64,000 bases of DNA from Belnapia moabensis DSM 16746 (GTDB lineage Bacteria > Pseudomonadota > Alphaproteobacteria > Acetobacterales > Acetobacteraceae). Below, piece by piece: positions 10,701 through 18,384 of the stretch. The position numbers and the translations under genes are program-made. The notes beneath the pieces were generated by a model that saw only the letters and a program-made list of their open reading frames with translations, did not search any database and was not told the DNA's origin. Each line of letters begins with the position of its first letter. Position 1 is the first letter of the stretch. The stretch lies in the NCBI RefSeq assembly GCF_000745835.1, contig NZ_JQKB01000023.1, positions 25,598-89,597 of the forward strand, written 5' to 3'.

Positions 10701-12915
10701 GGAAGGTCGCGGCCGGGTTGTCAACGCCGATGATGCCCTTCGTCACCTTCAGCGCCGGCTCGCCGAGGACGAACTGGATGATGGCGTTGTCCTGCGAGCC
10801 TTGGAGCTGGGAGGTCTGCTCGGAGGAGGTGACCTGGTTGGTCAGCAGCAGCCCGTCGCCGAAGGGTGCATCGCTGACGCGGAGGGTGACGAGCAGGTCG
10901 ACATGCGTCGCCGGATAGCTGGCATTGGTCGCGCCGCCGAAGTCGATCGTCAGCGAATTGCCGGCGGCGTCGGCGGTGATGGTGGGTGTGACGCCGGGGA
11001 CCAGGGTGTGGAAGGTATCGGTTGGGCCGAAGGTGACAGTGCCGGCGGTGAGGTGGGCCGGGTCGAAGGTGCCGGCGAAGCCGTAGCCGCTGGCCGCGCC
11101 GTCCGCATCCGGGTCCGTCGCCTTCAGGACCGGCAGCGGCAGGTAGTCCTTCAGCTTGACCACATGCGAGGAGGTCAGCGGGATGTCGAGGCCGAGGCGG
11201 AAGGTGATGAGGTCGCCGGACTGCACCTTGGCGGGTGCGGCGAAGCTCGTCGTGCCGAGCGCCGTGTCACCGTTGATGGCGTAGATCGACTTGGAGACCT
11301 GGTTGACCGGCAAGGTCACGCTGGCATGGCTGTCATCCTCGGCGGTGTTGCCGGTGGCGAGGACATTGCCGTCATAGAGCACGTCGTTGCGGACGGTGTC
11401 GCCCTGGTCGACCAGAGGGTCGCCGGGGACGGGGCCGGTCCAGGCGGTGTCGAGCGTCGAGTGGAAGACGAGCTGGATGGTCGCCTGGTTGGAGGCGGTG
11501 GCGTGGGTCGCCTCGCCGAGGGCGCCGCCATTGCCGTCGAGCACGCGGTCGAGGCCGGCATCGGCCATGGTCTTCGAGATGTCGAAGAGGATGGGCGTGG
11601 TGCCGTCCGCCCCCTTCGCGCCGAGCGTATAGGCGACCGCGCCGCTGTAGATGACGGCGCCGCCCTCGCGGATCACGACCTTCGGGGTGAAGCCGGCATC
11701 GAAGCTCTGGCCGTCGCGCAGGCTGTCCTTCACCACGAGGCTGCCCAGCTCGAAGTAGTTCGAGATCTGGCCATTCAGCGTGTACTCCAGCGTGCCATGC
11801 GGCTGCCAGTCGGACACGCCGTTATGGTCGGCATCGCCTCCGACGAAGGCCACGCTCTTCTGGATGGCGATGGACTTGGCGGTGACGGTGTTCTCGGCGC
11901 CGGCCGGGTTGAGGTCGATATGCGTCGGGTTGGCGTCGCGCGTGTCGATTGGCACCCAGTCGGCCTCGAGCCGGGCATTGGTGTGCAGGTCGCGGAAGCT
12001 GCCGGTCGCGGGAGCGAGCACGGGCGTGCCGTCATGCAGGAATTCGCTGGCATACCAGTCGATGACGAGGCTCGGAACCTGCGTGCCGCCGGTGATGGTG
12101 CCGGGGAAGGTGCCGGTCAGGCTGGTGGTGCCGTCGGCGTTGACGGTGACGCTGACGGGCGTGGCGATGGCGACGCCGTTGATCTCGAGATGCGCGCCGG
12201 TGACGACGACGCCGTCCGGCGTGGTGTCGCTCAGGGTGAAATTGGTGAAGGGCTGCCCTTCGGCGAGCAGGCCCTTCACCACCCATTCCCGTGGGTAGGA
12301 GGGGCCGGTCGCCGTCTCCTGCTCCGGGCCGTTATAGGTGACGGCGAGCCTGGCGACGGTCGGGTCGATGCTGGTCGTCGCGGCGGGGCCGGTGATGACC
12401 GGGTCGGCGGCCGGGTTGTTGAACGGGTCGGCGCCAAAGGCGAAGCCGCCGGTCGCCTGGAGGGCGAGCGGCGTGCCGGGGTCGGCGAGGTTGGAGACGT
12501 GCAGCGTCAGCGCGATGTCGGCCGGGGTCTGGCTGGTGGTGAAGCTGCCGAAGGGCAGGGTGAGGACGAGCAGCGTATTGCCCGGCGTGCCGGTGAGGAT
12601 CAGCGGCTGGCCGGCGGCATCCCGGGCGAAGGGATGGGTGGCACGGCCGGTGGCGTCGAACTCGATGGTCCGCGCCTGGAGGCTGACGCCGAGATAGGTG
12701 GCGGAGACGAAGCTGACGCCGTCATTCGCAGGGGTGTTGCCGTAGCCGGCGCCGTCCGCGCCATTGGCCGGCAGGATGAGGTCGATAAAGGGCGCATAGC
12801 CCGTTTCGGCGCCGTTGGCGAAATTGTCGAAGCGCAGGGTGAAGGTCTGGTCGGCACCCAGGAAGGCCTGCTGAGAGAGGCCGTTGAGGAAGCTGACGAC
12901 GGGCTGCGGTGCCAT
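6343..12915 (-). CDS. N-terminal part of giant DUF11/SdrD-like repeat protein, ending at premature TAG
   Basis: About 2,190 residues, predicted extracellular. ATG 12915 (MAPQPVVSF) is chosen because AGGG lies about 10 bases upstream; a TTG at 12957 would add 14 residues. There is no classical signal peptide, as expected for type I secretion through a C-terminal signal. The first ~850 residues are large beta-rich modules, followed by DUF11-like repeats (recurring VxKS/TKT ... GETVTYTITL) to about residue 1700, then four complete SdrD-like B domains with IGDKVFxDxNGNGVQDSGE openings. The fifth B domain breaks at a TAG where the sister repeats have CAG (Gln). As drawn, the product lacks the RTX repeats and secretion tail. 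It could be a recent pseudogene, a sequencing error or a read-through gene. Confidence 0.75.
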   Translation of the reverse strand: MAPQPVVSFLNGLSQQAFLGADQTFTLRFDNFANGAETGYAPFIDLILPANGADGAGYGNTPANDGVSFVSATYLGVSLQARTIEFDATGRATHPFARDAAGQPLILTGTPGNTLLVLTLPFGSFTTSQTPADIALTLHVSNLADPGTPLALQATGGFAFGADPFNNPAADPVITGPAATTSIDPTVARLAVTYNGPEQETATGPSYPREWVVKGLLAEGQPFTNFTLSDTTPDGVVVTGAHLEINGVAIATPVSVTVNADGTTSLTGTFPGTITGGTQVPSLVIDWYASEFLHDGTPVLAPATGSFRDLHTNARLEADWVPIDTRDANPTHIDLNPAGAENTVTAKSIAIQKSVAFVGGDADHNGVSDWQPHGTLEYTLNGQISNYFELGSLVVKDSLRDGQSFDAGFTPKVVIREGGAVIYSGAVAYTLGAKGADGTTPILFDISKTMADAGLDRVLDGNGGALGEATHATASNQATIQLVFHSTLDTAWTGPVPGDPLVDQGDTVRNDVLYDGNVLATGNTAEDDSHASVTLPVNQVSKSIYAINGDTALGTTSFAAPAKVQSGDLITFRLGLDIPLTSSHVVKLKDYLPLPVLKATDPDADGAASGYGFAGTFDPAHLTAGTVTFGPTDTFHTLVPGVTPTITADAAGNSLTIDFGGATNASYPATHVDLLVTLRVSDAPFGDGLLLTNQVTSSEQTSQLQGSQDNAIIQFVLGEPALKVTKGIIGVDNPAATFLNATTHDATIGPVSFTAPGSAGPRFSGRIDSASLASKPVDANLTFADAGDRVSFAIIVENKGQGWKGAFDTLVHDTLPSGFVIPPGGLNLHVTDGTGAALAAIGDLFGAGLEITDGANQGGIGAYDPTSGRNIAVITYDLVLASNLAMPQQALTNTAAVTHYAAEEGGIDRTPTDALPLSDTASVTVLPSIAKVVSATSLAATIKAQGDDTIDDLAIGETVTYTITLRMPEGVMSQVRLDDLLPTVGGQIKAVSASVTGIGTHVSGTGLALNQAAALADSNGDGIADTLSFDFGTVTNNVDNRNDADDTITVQVVGQLTKNASNTAGDVLVNTARVSAADPNNPGSRISQDATAKIEVVEPHLAITKTVDKPIADAGDLLTYTITLTNRALGFDASAFDVTIDDLLSQVDPNARYVAGSAQVTAGNATIASGNGVGDTNLVLTAAKLDPGQSITVTLRAQMVPTAVSGQTLLNTATATASSLPGADLAERGTTVSATAPVTVTASSISKSVTGTSYDDTGTTKGVAADADVKVNEVVTYTITLTLPEGESVNYRVIDQLANSLVTGNNGGQLLYVPGSAAIVSIGGNLYTDAAFTQHLTGAAISGGDAASPAAITWAFGTIYNQADNAVTAADRIVLQIQAKAADVAANQTGDRLVNIATALSDYTTAQQATATVDFVQPHLTVTKTANVSSGDAGTIITYTLKIAHAADSTGHAYDLNLSDLIQPGLTYRAGSATGGATFANGTLSYHRDDYALGTAAITLTYQAVMADDVVNGQSVPNTATLHYHTASAAQDPTEGRDLTATASKPVAVAIANAVAKSITNTDNDYTTGTNLAIGETVTYTITATLGEGGQHLILKDALPTGLTYLSSQVVAINGITGSILQLGDAGILSGSTLTFDFGDIVNPGDNSAATGSVQVQVVAKVAAGVATAAVLTNTATLAPLVGTNPYGVGAGTTMPVKTASVASTIVATSIGDKVFEDLNANGMQDSGEPGLAGVKVDLYNAANQLIATTTTTGTGAYSFGNLVPGQYREVFTAPTTGTWFASPQGRGTATTDSDPDASGNGPIITLTDSQADTTHDVGFYRKVTLGDRAFVDANGNGVQDSGEQGLANVAVTLLDSAGQAIASQTTTTDAHGNYSFTNLMPGTYGVRLAAPVGSSYVVTTKDSGGDDAKDSDADPQTGATLTRLYNSGAVDTSLDAGFYIPAKLGDLAWIDANGNGAQDSGERGLAGVTVKLYAWGTTTLVATATTDADGAYGFTGLKPGDYYETFTAPGGYVLTKAGAGTAATDSDPSGTGTASGTGPKITLVSGDNDTTRDAGFYAPVTIGDKVFYDLNGNGVQETGEAGIGGVTVTLLNGSGQALTSATTNANGLYSFGSLAPGDYGVRFATPAGYAITTRDAGGDDTRDSDIDAGGTTPVRTYVSGTNDSSVDAGYWKPASVGDKVFLDTNGNGV

Positions 12916-13286
12916 TTTGGGACCCTGTGGACTGACGAATGGGTTCGTAATGGGCAAAGCTTTTCAACTTATGGGCCAAGTTCACCCATCGCGAAATTGA
13001 AATTCATCTCTGCCAAGAAATATCTCCGGAGCGCAAAACCCCCTGTGCAAGGTCGTAAATGATCGGAATCCCAGAATTTCGGTTAATCCTGGGGGCTGCG
13101 GCCGAGTGGCGCGGTGTTTCGAGCGTGGTGTGAAATTGTCGGCAACGCTCGTCGTGGCGTGTCATGCGGAACGCGAGGCAAACCGCGCCGCATTGGTCAG
13201 AGGCAACCGCACCGGCTTGACGCCCCTGCGCCCCCGGTCATCCAATCCTGCCCGAGAGCCCGCAACCGGGCCGAAGGGGGAATGCC
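12916..13286. other. Divergent intergenic region between giant repeat gene and TPP-enzyme operon
   Basis: This stretch (the TTG alternative start at 12957 lies inside it) is clearly more AT-rich than the genes around it between 12958 and 13090, as expected for the promoter region of the giant gene. On the minus strand TTAACC (13081-13086) is followed 15 bases later by CGAT (13062-13065). That loosely resembles the GTAACC-N16-CGAA pattern described for Caulobacter SigF, but the match is too weak to call. A 7-bp inverted repeat (13120-13126 and 13145-13151, 18-base loop) lies nearer the + strand operon. No small gene is convincing here. Confidence 0.4.
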
Positions 13287-15017
13287 ATGCCGGACCATGC
13301 CAGCGCCGCGAATGCCACCGTCGCCTTGCGCCTCGCAGAGGCCTTCGCCCGGCATGGGGTGACGCTCACCTTCGGCCAGAGCCTGCCCTCGGCCTTCCAC
13401 CTGGCGGCGCCGCATGCGGGGATCGACCAGAAGGTCTATCGCCAGGAGAATGCCGGCGGCGCCATGGCCGATGGCTATGCGCGAATCGCCCGGAAGGTCG
13501 GCGTCGTCACCGCGCAGAACGGCCCGGCCGCGACGCTGCTGGTGGCGCCGCTGGCCGAGGCGCTGAAGGCCAGCATCCCTGTCCTCGCTCTGGTCCAGGA
13601 GGTGACGCGGGATGCGACGGACCGCAACGCTTTCCAGGAGCTCGACCATCTCGGCCTCTTCGCCCCGGTGGCGAAATGGGTGCGGCGGATCGACCGGGCA
13701 GACCGGCTGGACGACTATGTGGACATGGCCTTCACCGCTGCCTGCTCGGGCCGGCCGGGGCCGGCGGTGCTGCTGCTGCCGGCCGACCTGCTGACCGAGG
13801 CGGCGGCGCCGCTCGGCGGGCTGCGGCCGCGCCGGCTCTCGCTTGGCGAGGTGCCGCTGGATCGCAGCCTCGCAGACCCGGCCGCCATCGCCGCGGCGGC
13901 GGAGGCGTTGGCCATCGCCCGCCATCCGCTGGTGATCGCGGGGGGCGGGGTGCATCTCTCCGGCGCAGCGGCTGAGCTGGCTGCGTTGCAGGAGCGGGCG
14001 CATCTGCCGGTCGCCACCACCGTCATGGGCAAGGGCGCGGCGGACGAGACCCATCCGCTGACCCTCGGCATCGTGGGCTATGTAATGGGGCAGGGCGCGC
14101 GCACGGCGGCGCTCAGGCCGATGGTGGAGCGGGCCGACCTCGTCCTGCTGGTCGGCAGCCGCACCAACCAGAACGGGACGGATAGCTGGAAGCTCTTCGG
14201 CGCGGAGACGCGCTTCATCCATCTCGACGCCGATCCGATGGAGGTCGGGCGGAACTACGAGGCGATGCGGCTGGTGGGCGATGCGAAGCTCACCCTGGCG
14301 GCGCTCACCGAGGCGCTGGCGCAGCGCGACCTCTCCGCCCGTGCCGCCGCGAGGCCAGCGATCGAGGCGGAGATCGCGGAGGCCGTCACGGGCTGGCGCC
14401 GAACGGTCGAAGGCGTCACCACGCGGGAGAGTTCGCCCTGCCGGCCGGAGCGGCTGATGGCGGAGCTCGACCGGTTGATCGGGCCGGAGGACATCGTCGT
14501 CGCCGATGCCTCCTATTCCTCGATCTGGATCGCCAACTACCTGACGGCGAAGCGGCCGGGGCAGCGCTTCCTGACGCCGCGCGGCATCGCCGGGCTGGGC
14601 TGGGGGCTGCCCATGGCGATCGGCGCGCAGATCGCAGCCCCGGAGGCGCGGGTCGTCTGCCTCTGCGGCGACGGCGGCTTCGCCCATAGCTGGGCCGAGC
14701 TCGAGACGCTGCGGCGGATGGAGCTGCCGATCGTCACGCTAGTGCTGAACAACGGCATCCTCGGCTACCAGAAGCATGCGGAAGAGGTGAAATTCGGCGA
14801 GCATACCAAGGCCGTCTTCTTCGCCGCCGTGGACCATGCGGCCATCGCCCGCGCCTGCGGGGTGGAGGGCAGGCGGGTCGAACGGGGCAGCGAGATCGGC
14901 CCGGCGCTGGCCGAGGCGCTGGCGGCACGGCGACCGGTGCTGCTCGACGTGCTCACCGACCCGGATGCGAAGCCGCCCATCTCCTTCTATGCCGGCCATT
15001 ATCCGGAGCCCTTCTGA
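13287..15017 (+). CDS. Thiamine-diphosphate-dependent enzyme, acetolactate synthase-like
   Basis: A 576-residue protein with the three-domain layout of the ThDP decarboxylase/acetolactate synthase superfamily. The N-terminal domain has the cofactor-activating Glu (Glu54 in YRQENAGG), the middle domain spans about 190-340, and the C-terminal ThDP domain carries the GDGGF...LNNG motif near residues 459-490. Start ATG 13287 follows a GAAGGGGG ribosome site. It overlaps the downstream alcohol dehydrogenase (TGATG), giving a tight three-gene operon with an SDR. It is not the biosynthetic IlvB: no ilvN/ilvC is nearby, and the company of two dehydrogenases suggests carboligation or decarboxylation in a catabolic pathway. 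The substrate is unknown. Confidence 0.85.
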   Translation: MPDHASAANATVALRLAEAFARHGVTLTFGQSLPSAFHLAAPHAGIDQKVYRQENAGGAMADGYARIARKVGVVTAQNGPAATLLVAPLAEALKASIPVLALVQEVTRDATDRNAFQELDHLGLFAPVAKWVRRIDRADRLDDYVDMAFTAACSGRPGPAVLLLPADLLTEAAAPLGGLRPRRLSLGEVPLDRSLADPAAIAAAAEALAIARHPLVIAGGGVHLSGAAAELAALQERAHLPVATTVMGKGAADETHPLTLGIVGYVMGQGARTAALRPMVERADLVLLVGSRTNQNGTDSWKLFGAETRFIHLDADPMEVGRNYEAMRLVGDAKLTLAALTEALAQRDLSARAAARPAIEAEIAEAVTGWRRTVEGVTTRESSPCRPERLMAELDRLIGPEDIVVADASYSSIWIANYLTAKRPGQRFLTPRGIAGLGWGLPMAIGAQIAAPEARVVCLCGDGGFAHSWAELETLRRMELPIVTLVLNNGILGYQKHAEEVKFGEHTKAVFFAAVDHAAIARACGVEGRRVERGSEIGPALAEALAARRPVLLDVLTDPDAKPPISFYAGHYPEPF

Positions 15018-16048
15018 TGCTGGCGCTGCGCAAGGCGGGGGCCGGCTTCGGCCTTGAATTCCAGGAGGTGCCGGAGGCGCCGCCGCCCGGACCGGGCGAG
15101 GTGGTGGTCGAGGTCGAGGCCGCCGGCATCTGCGGCTCCGACGTCCATGCCTATGAGTGGACGGGCGGCTATGAGTTCATGACCCCGCACATGCCGCTCA
15201 CCCTCGGCCATGAATTCGCCGGGCGGGTGGTGCGCTCGGGCACCGGCTCGGGCTGTGCTGAGGGGGCGCGGGTTACCGTCATCCCCTTCGTCGCCTGCGG
15301 GCATTGCGCCGCTTGCCGCGCCGACGATGCCCGCAACTGCACGAGGCGCGAGGGGATCGGGCTGACGCGGGATGGCGGCTTCGCCCGGACCGTCCGCATC
15401 CCCGCCCGCTGCTGCGTCGCGGTGCCCGATAATGTGGATGCCGAGCTGGCGGCGCTGGCCGAGCCACTCGGCGTCGGCGCCGAGGCGGTGCTGACCGGCG
15501 AGGTCCGGCTCGGCGACACGGTGCTGGTGCTGGGGCCGGGGACCATCGGCCAGGCGATCGCGCTGATGGCGCGGCGGGCCGGGGCGGCGCGGGTGATCGT
15601 CGCCGGGCGCGCCGACGGGCCGCGCTTCGCCGTGTGTCAGGCGCTCGGCTTCACCGAGACGGTCGATGTGGCGGAGGCGCCCCTCGCCGAGCAGGTCCTG
15701 GCGCTGACCGACGGGCGCCCCGTCGATGTGGTGCTGGAGGCGACGGGCGTGCCGGCGAGCCTCAACGAGGGCATGGCGGTACTGAAGAAGGGCGGGGTGA
15801 TCGTCGCGGCCGGCATCCATGCGGGGGCGCTGACCCTGCCGCTCACCGACTTCGTCCGCATGCGGTACCAGCTCCGCGCCACCCATGGTGCCGCGCGGCG
15901 GACCTGGGACCGGGTCATGGCCTGGCTCGCGGCCGAGCCGGAGGCCTTCCGCCCGATGATCACCCATCGCCTGCCGCTGGAGCGGGGGATCGAGGGGTTC
16001 GAGCTCGCCCGGCAGAGGGCGGCCAGCAAGGTGATCCTCGCGCCATGA
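15017..16048 (+). CDS. Zinc-dependent medium-chain alcohol/polyol dehydrogenase
   Basis: A 343-residue MDR-family NAD(P)-dependent dehydrogenase. Catalytic zinc ligands are seen as Cys39 (AGICGSDVH) and His65-Glu66 (LGHEFAG). Structural-zinc cysteines are at 94, 97, 100 and 108 (CGHCAACRADDARNC). The Rossmann GPGTIG motif lies around 175. Spacing and motifs resemble sorbitol/threonine/butanediol dehydrogenases (Tdh/Bdh type). The ATG overlaps the TPP-enzyme stop by one base and the stop overlaps the SDR start (ATGA). With a TPP carboligase upstream, a 2,3-diol or acetoin-type substrate is an attractive guess, but polyol oxidation fits equally well. Confidence 0.9.
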   Translation: MLALRKAGAGFGLEFQEVPEAPPPGPGEVVVEVEAAGICGSDVHAYEWTGGYEFMTPHMPLTLGHEFAGRVVRSGTGSGCAEGARVTVIPFVACGHCAACRADDARNCTRREGIGLTRDGGFARTVRIPARCCVAVPDNVDAELAALAEPLGVGAEAVLTGEVRLGDTVLVLGPGTIGQAIALMARRAGAARVIVAGRADGPRFAVCQALGFTETVDVAEAPLAEQVLALTDGRPVDVVLEATGVPASLNEGMAVLKKGGVIVAAGIHAGALTLPLTDFVRMRYQLRATHGAARRTWDRVMAWLAAEPEAFRPMITHRLPLERGIEGFELARQRAASKVILAP

Positions 16049-16806
16049 GCAACCGGGAGAAGGTCGCCCTCGTCACCGGCGCGGCGAGGGGCATCGGCGA
16101 GGCCATCGCCCGGAAGCTCGGGGCGCTTGGCCATCCGGTCGTCGTCGCCGATGTGCTGGGAGAGCGCGAGGCGGTGGCCGAGGCGATCCGCGCGGCGGGC
16201 GGCGAGGCGCGGGCCATCCCGCTCGATGTGGCGGATGAGGCGGCCGTCATGGGCCTGCCGGGGGCGCTGGGCGACTGGTGGGGGCGGCTCGGCATCCTCG
16301 TCAACAATGCGGGCATTTCGCCGAAGGGGCCGGATGGCAAGGCGAGGCCCATCCGCGAGATGCCGGCCGAGGAGTGGCGGCGGGTGCTGGCGGTGAACCT
16401 CACCGGCGCCTTCCTGGTCTCCCAGGCCTGCCTGCCGCCGCTGCGGGCCCGGCGCTGGGGGCGGATCATCATGCTGACCAGCCAGGCGGCGCGGGCGAAG
16501 AGCCAGATCGCCGGCGCCCACTACACCGCCGCCAAGTCCGGGTTGATGGGCTTCGCCCGCAGCCTCGCGGCCGAGCTTGGGCCGGATGGCATCACGGTGA
16601 ACAGCATCGCCCCGGGCCGGATCGACACGCCGATGGCGCGCGGGACGACCGAGGGGGCGAATGCCGCCTTCGCAGCCAATATCCCGCTCGGCCGGCTCGG
16701 TACGCCGGAGGATGTGGCGGAAGTGGCGACCTTCTTAGCCTCCGAGGCGGCGGGCTACCTCACGGGTGCGACCATCGATGTCGGCGGCGGCAGCTACATG
16801 CCGTAA
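16045..16806 (+). CDS. SDR family NAD(P)-dependent oxidoreductase
   Basis: A 253-residue classical short-chain dehydrogenase. It shows TGAARGIG (residues 11-18) for nucleotide binding, NNAG, catalytic Ser146 in MLTSQ and the Tyr160-x3-Lys164 pair in YTAAK, then the PG-motif region APGRIDTPM. The Asp after the second beta strand (VVADVLGERE) favours NAD over NADP. The start codon overlaps the dehydrogenase stop (ATGA), making it the last gene of the three-gene operon. It resembles FabG-like and polyol-oxidising SDRs; the substrate cannot be assigned. Confidence 0.9.
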   Translation: MSNREKVALVTGAARGIGEAIARKLGALGHPVVVADVLGEREAVAEAIRAAGGEARAIPLDVADEAAVMGLPGALGDWWGRLGILVNNAGISPKGPDGKARPIREMPAEEWRRVLAVNLTGAFLVSQACLPPLRARRWGRIIMLTSQAARAKSQIAGAHYTAAKSGLMGFARSLAAELGPDGITVNSIAPGRIDTPMARGTTEGANAAFAANIPLGRLGTPEDVAEVATFLASEAAGYLTGATIDVGGGSYMP

Positions 16807-16940
16807 CCGGGGGCTTCCTTGACACCTTACCCCCCGGCAGGCTTCATCCCAGCCGCCTGATGCCGTATCCCCGCCGACCGGGGGCCCGATCCGCGGGCGA
16901 ACCCCCTCCTGCACCGATGGGTCAGACCTTGAGCACCTCC

Positions 16941-17693
16941 ATGGCGAAGAAGAACAGCGGCGGCTGGCTCGAGAGCATCAAGACCATCGTCTATGCCGGG
17001 CTGATCGCCATCGGCATCCGCACCATCGCCTTCGAGCCCTTCAACATCCCGTCTGGCTCCATGATCCCGACGCTGCTGGTGGGCGACTACCTCTTCGTCT
17101 CGAAATACTCCTACGGCTACTCGCGCTACTCGATGCCCTTCGGGCCGAACCTGTTCCAGGGCCGCATTTTCGGCAGCCTGCCGGCGCGGGGCGACGTCGC
17201 CGTCTTCAAGCTGCCGCGGGATACGAGCCAGGACTACATCAAGCGCATCATCGGCCTGCCAGGCGACCGCATCCAGGTCCGCAACGGGCTGCTCTACATC
17301 AACGGCACGGCGGTGCGGCGCGAGGTGGTCGGGCCCTATGTGGTCGAGGGCGACGGGCCGAGGATGACGGTGCGGCTGTACCGCGAGACGCTGCCGGCCT
17401 CGGCGGGTGGGCCGGAGCGGACGCACACGATCGTCGAGCAGTCCGATGACGGGCCGCTCGACAACACCACGGAATACCGGGTGCCCGAGGGCCATGTCTT
17501 CGCCATGGGTGACAACCGCGACAACAGCCTGGACAGCCGGGTGCAGAATGCGGTGGGCTTCATCCCGGTGGACAATCTGGTCGGCCGGGCGGAGTTCATC
17601 TTCTTCTCGGTCGATGGCTCCGCCGCCTGGTGGGAGGTTTGGGCATGGCCTTTCGCGATCCGCTGGACCAGGCTGCTTTCCGGCGTCCGCTGA
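16941..17693 (+). CDS. lepB: Signal peptidase I
   Basis: Cleaves signal peptides from exported proteins at the periplasmic face of the inner membrane. From ATG 16941 (250 residues) there is one N-terminal membrane anchor (about 15-31), catalytic Ser40 in PSGSMIPTLL, catalytic Lys101 in DYIKRIIGLPGD and the GDNRDNSLDSR box. An in-frame ATG at 16917 would add eight residues; neither start has a clear ribosome site, and the shorter one matches the usual N-terminus. A TTGACA hexamer lies at 16819-16824, but no good -10 is seen. It heads the lepB-rnc-era cluster, whose next gene starts four bases after this stop. Confidence 0.93.
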   Translation: MAKKNSGGWLESIKTIVYAGLIAIGIRTIAFEPFNIPSGSMIPTLLVGDYLFVSKYSYGYSRYSMPFGPNLFQGRIFGSLPARGDVAVFKLPRDTSQDYIKRIIGLPGDRIQVRNGLLYINGTAVRREVVGPYVVEGDGPRMTVRLYRETLPASAGGPERTHTIVEQSDDGPLDNTTEYRVPEGHVFAMGDNRDNSLDSRVQNAVGFIPVDNLVGRAEFIFFSVDGSAAWWEVWAWPFAIRWTRLLSGVR

Positions 17694-17697
17694 CAGC

Positions 17698-18384
17698 ATG
17701 ACGACGGGGGGGGATCTTGCGGCCTTCGCGGCCCGGCTCGGCCATCGCTTCGCCAGGCCGGAGCTGCTAACCCAGGCGCTCACCCATCGCTCGGCGGCCG
17801 ACCCGAAGCGGGCGCAGCTCGACAGCAACGAGCGGCTGGAATTCCTGGGCGACCGGGTGCTGGCGCTGCTGATCGCCGAATGGCTGTCGGAGCGCTTCCC
17901 TGAGGAGCGTGAGGGCGACCTCGGCAAGCGGCTCGGCGTCCTTGTGGCGCGCGACACGCTAACCCGCATCGCCGAGGGGCTCGGCCTCGCCGGCGTGCTG
18001 CGGGTGCCGCAATCGGAGGGGCGGGCGGGGTTGCGCGAGCGGGCCAATGTCCTGGCCGATGCGATGGAGGCGCTGCTCGGCGCGCTGTACCTCGATGGCG
18101 GGCTGCCGGTGGCGCGCGCCCTGGTCCGGCGGGAATGGGAGGCGCAGATGGGCGCCGACCCGCGCCCGCCAATGTCGGCCAAGAGCAGGCTGCAGGAACA
18201 TACGCTCGGGCGCGGGCTCGGCTTGCCGGAATACCGGCTGGTCTCGACGACCGGCCCCTCGCACCAGCCGGTCTTCGTCGTCGCGGTGAGCGCGGCGGGG
18301 CGGGAGGCCGAGGGGATGGGCGAGTCGAAGCGCGCGGCAGAGCAGGTGGCGGCCGAGGCCTGGCTCGCCCAATTGGAGACGTGA
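17698..18384 (+). CDS. rnc: Ribonuclease III
   Basis: A double-strand-specific RNase that processes rRNA and mRNA. The 228-residue product has the signature NERLEFLGDRVL at 44-55 with metal-ligand acidic residues Glu48 and Asp52, the second acidic cluster ADAMEALLGALYLDGG at about 120-135, and a C-terminal dsRNA-binding domain (about 155-226) opening with SAKSRLQEH. Length and layout are normal. The stop overlaps the era start (TGATG). It lies four bases after lepB, the classic order. Confidence 0.95.
   Translation: MTTGGDLAAFAARLGHRFARPELLTQALTHRSAADPKRAQLDSNERLEFLGDRVLALLIAEWLSERFPEEREGDLGKRLGVLVARDTLTRIAEGLGLAGVLRVPQSEGRAGLRERANVLADAMEALLGALYLDGGLPVARALVRREWEAQMGADPRPPMSAKSRLQEHTLGRGLGLPEYRLVSTTGPSHQPVFVVAVSAAGREAEGMGESKRAAEQVAAEAWLAQLET

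Noticed and set aside
1972..13062. Very long + strand open frames of 2,348 and 1,148 codons across the giant repeat gene
   Set aside because: They are antisense to the repeat protein. The repetitive, GC-rich codon use of the minus-strand gene keeps stop codons out of the opposite frame. Translations are low-complexity Ala/Gly/Val/Asp with no domain.
15634..16044. Upstream extension of the SDR gene to 15634
   Set aside because: The added residues are out of frame with the alcohol dehydrogenase and have no family similarity. ATG 16045, in an ATGA overlap, begins exactly at the SDR N-terminus.
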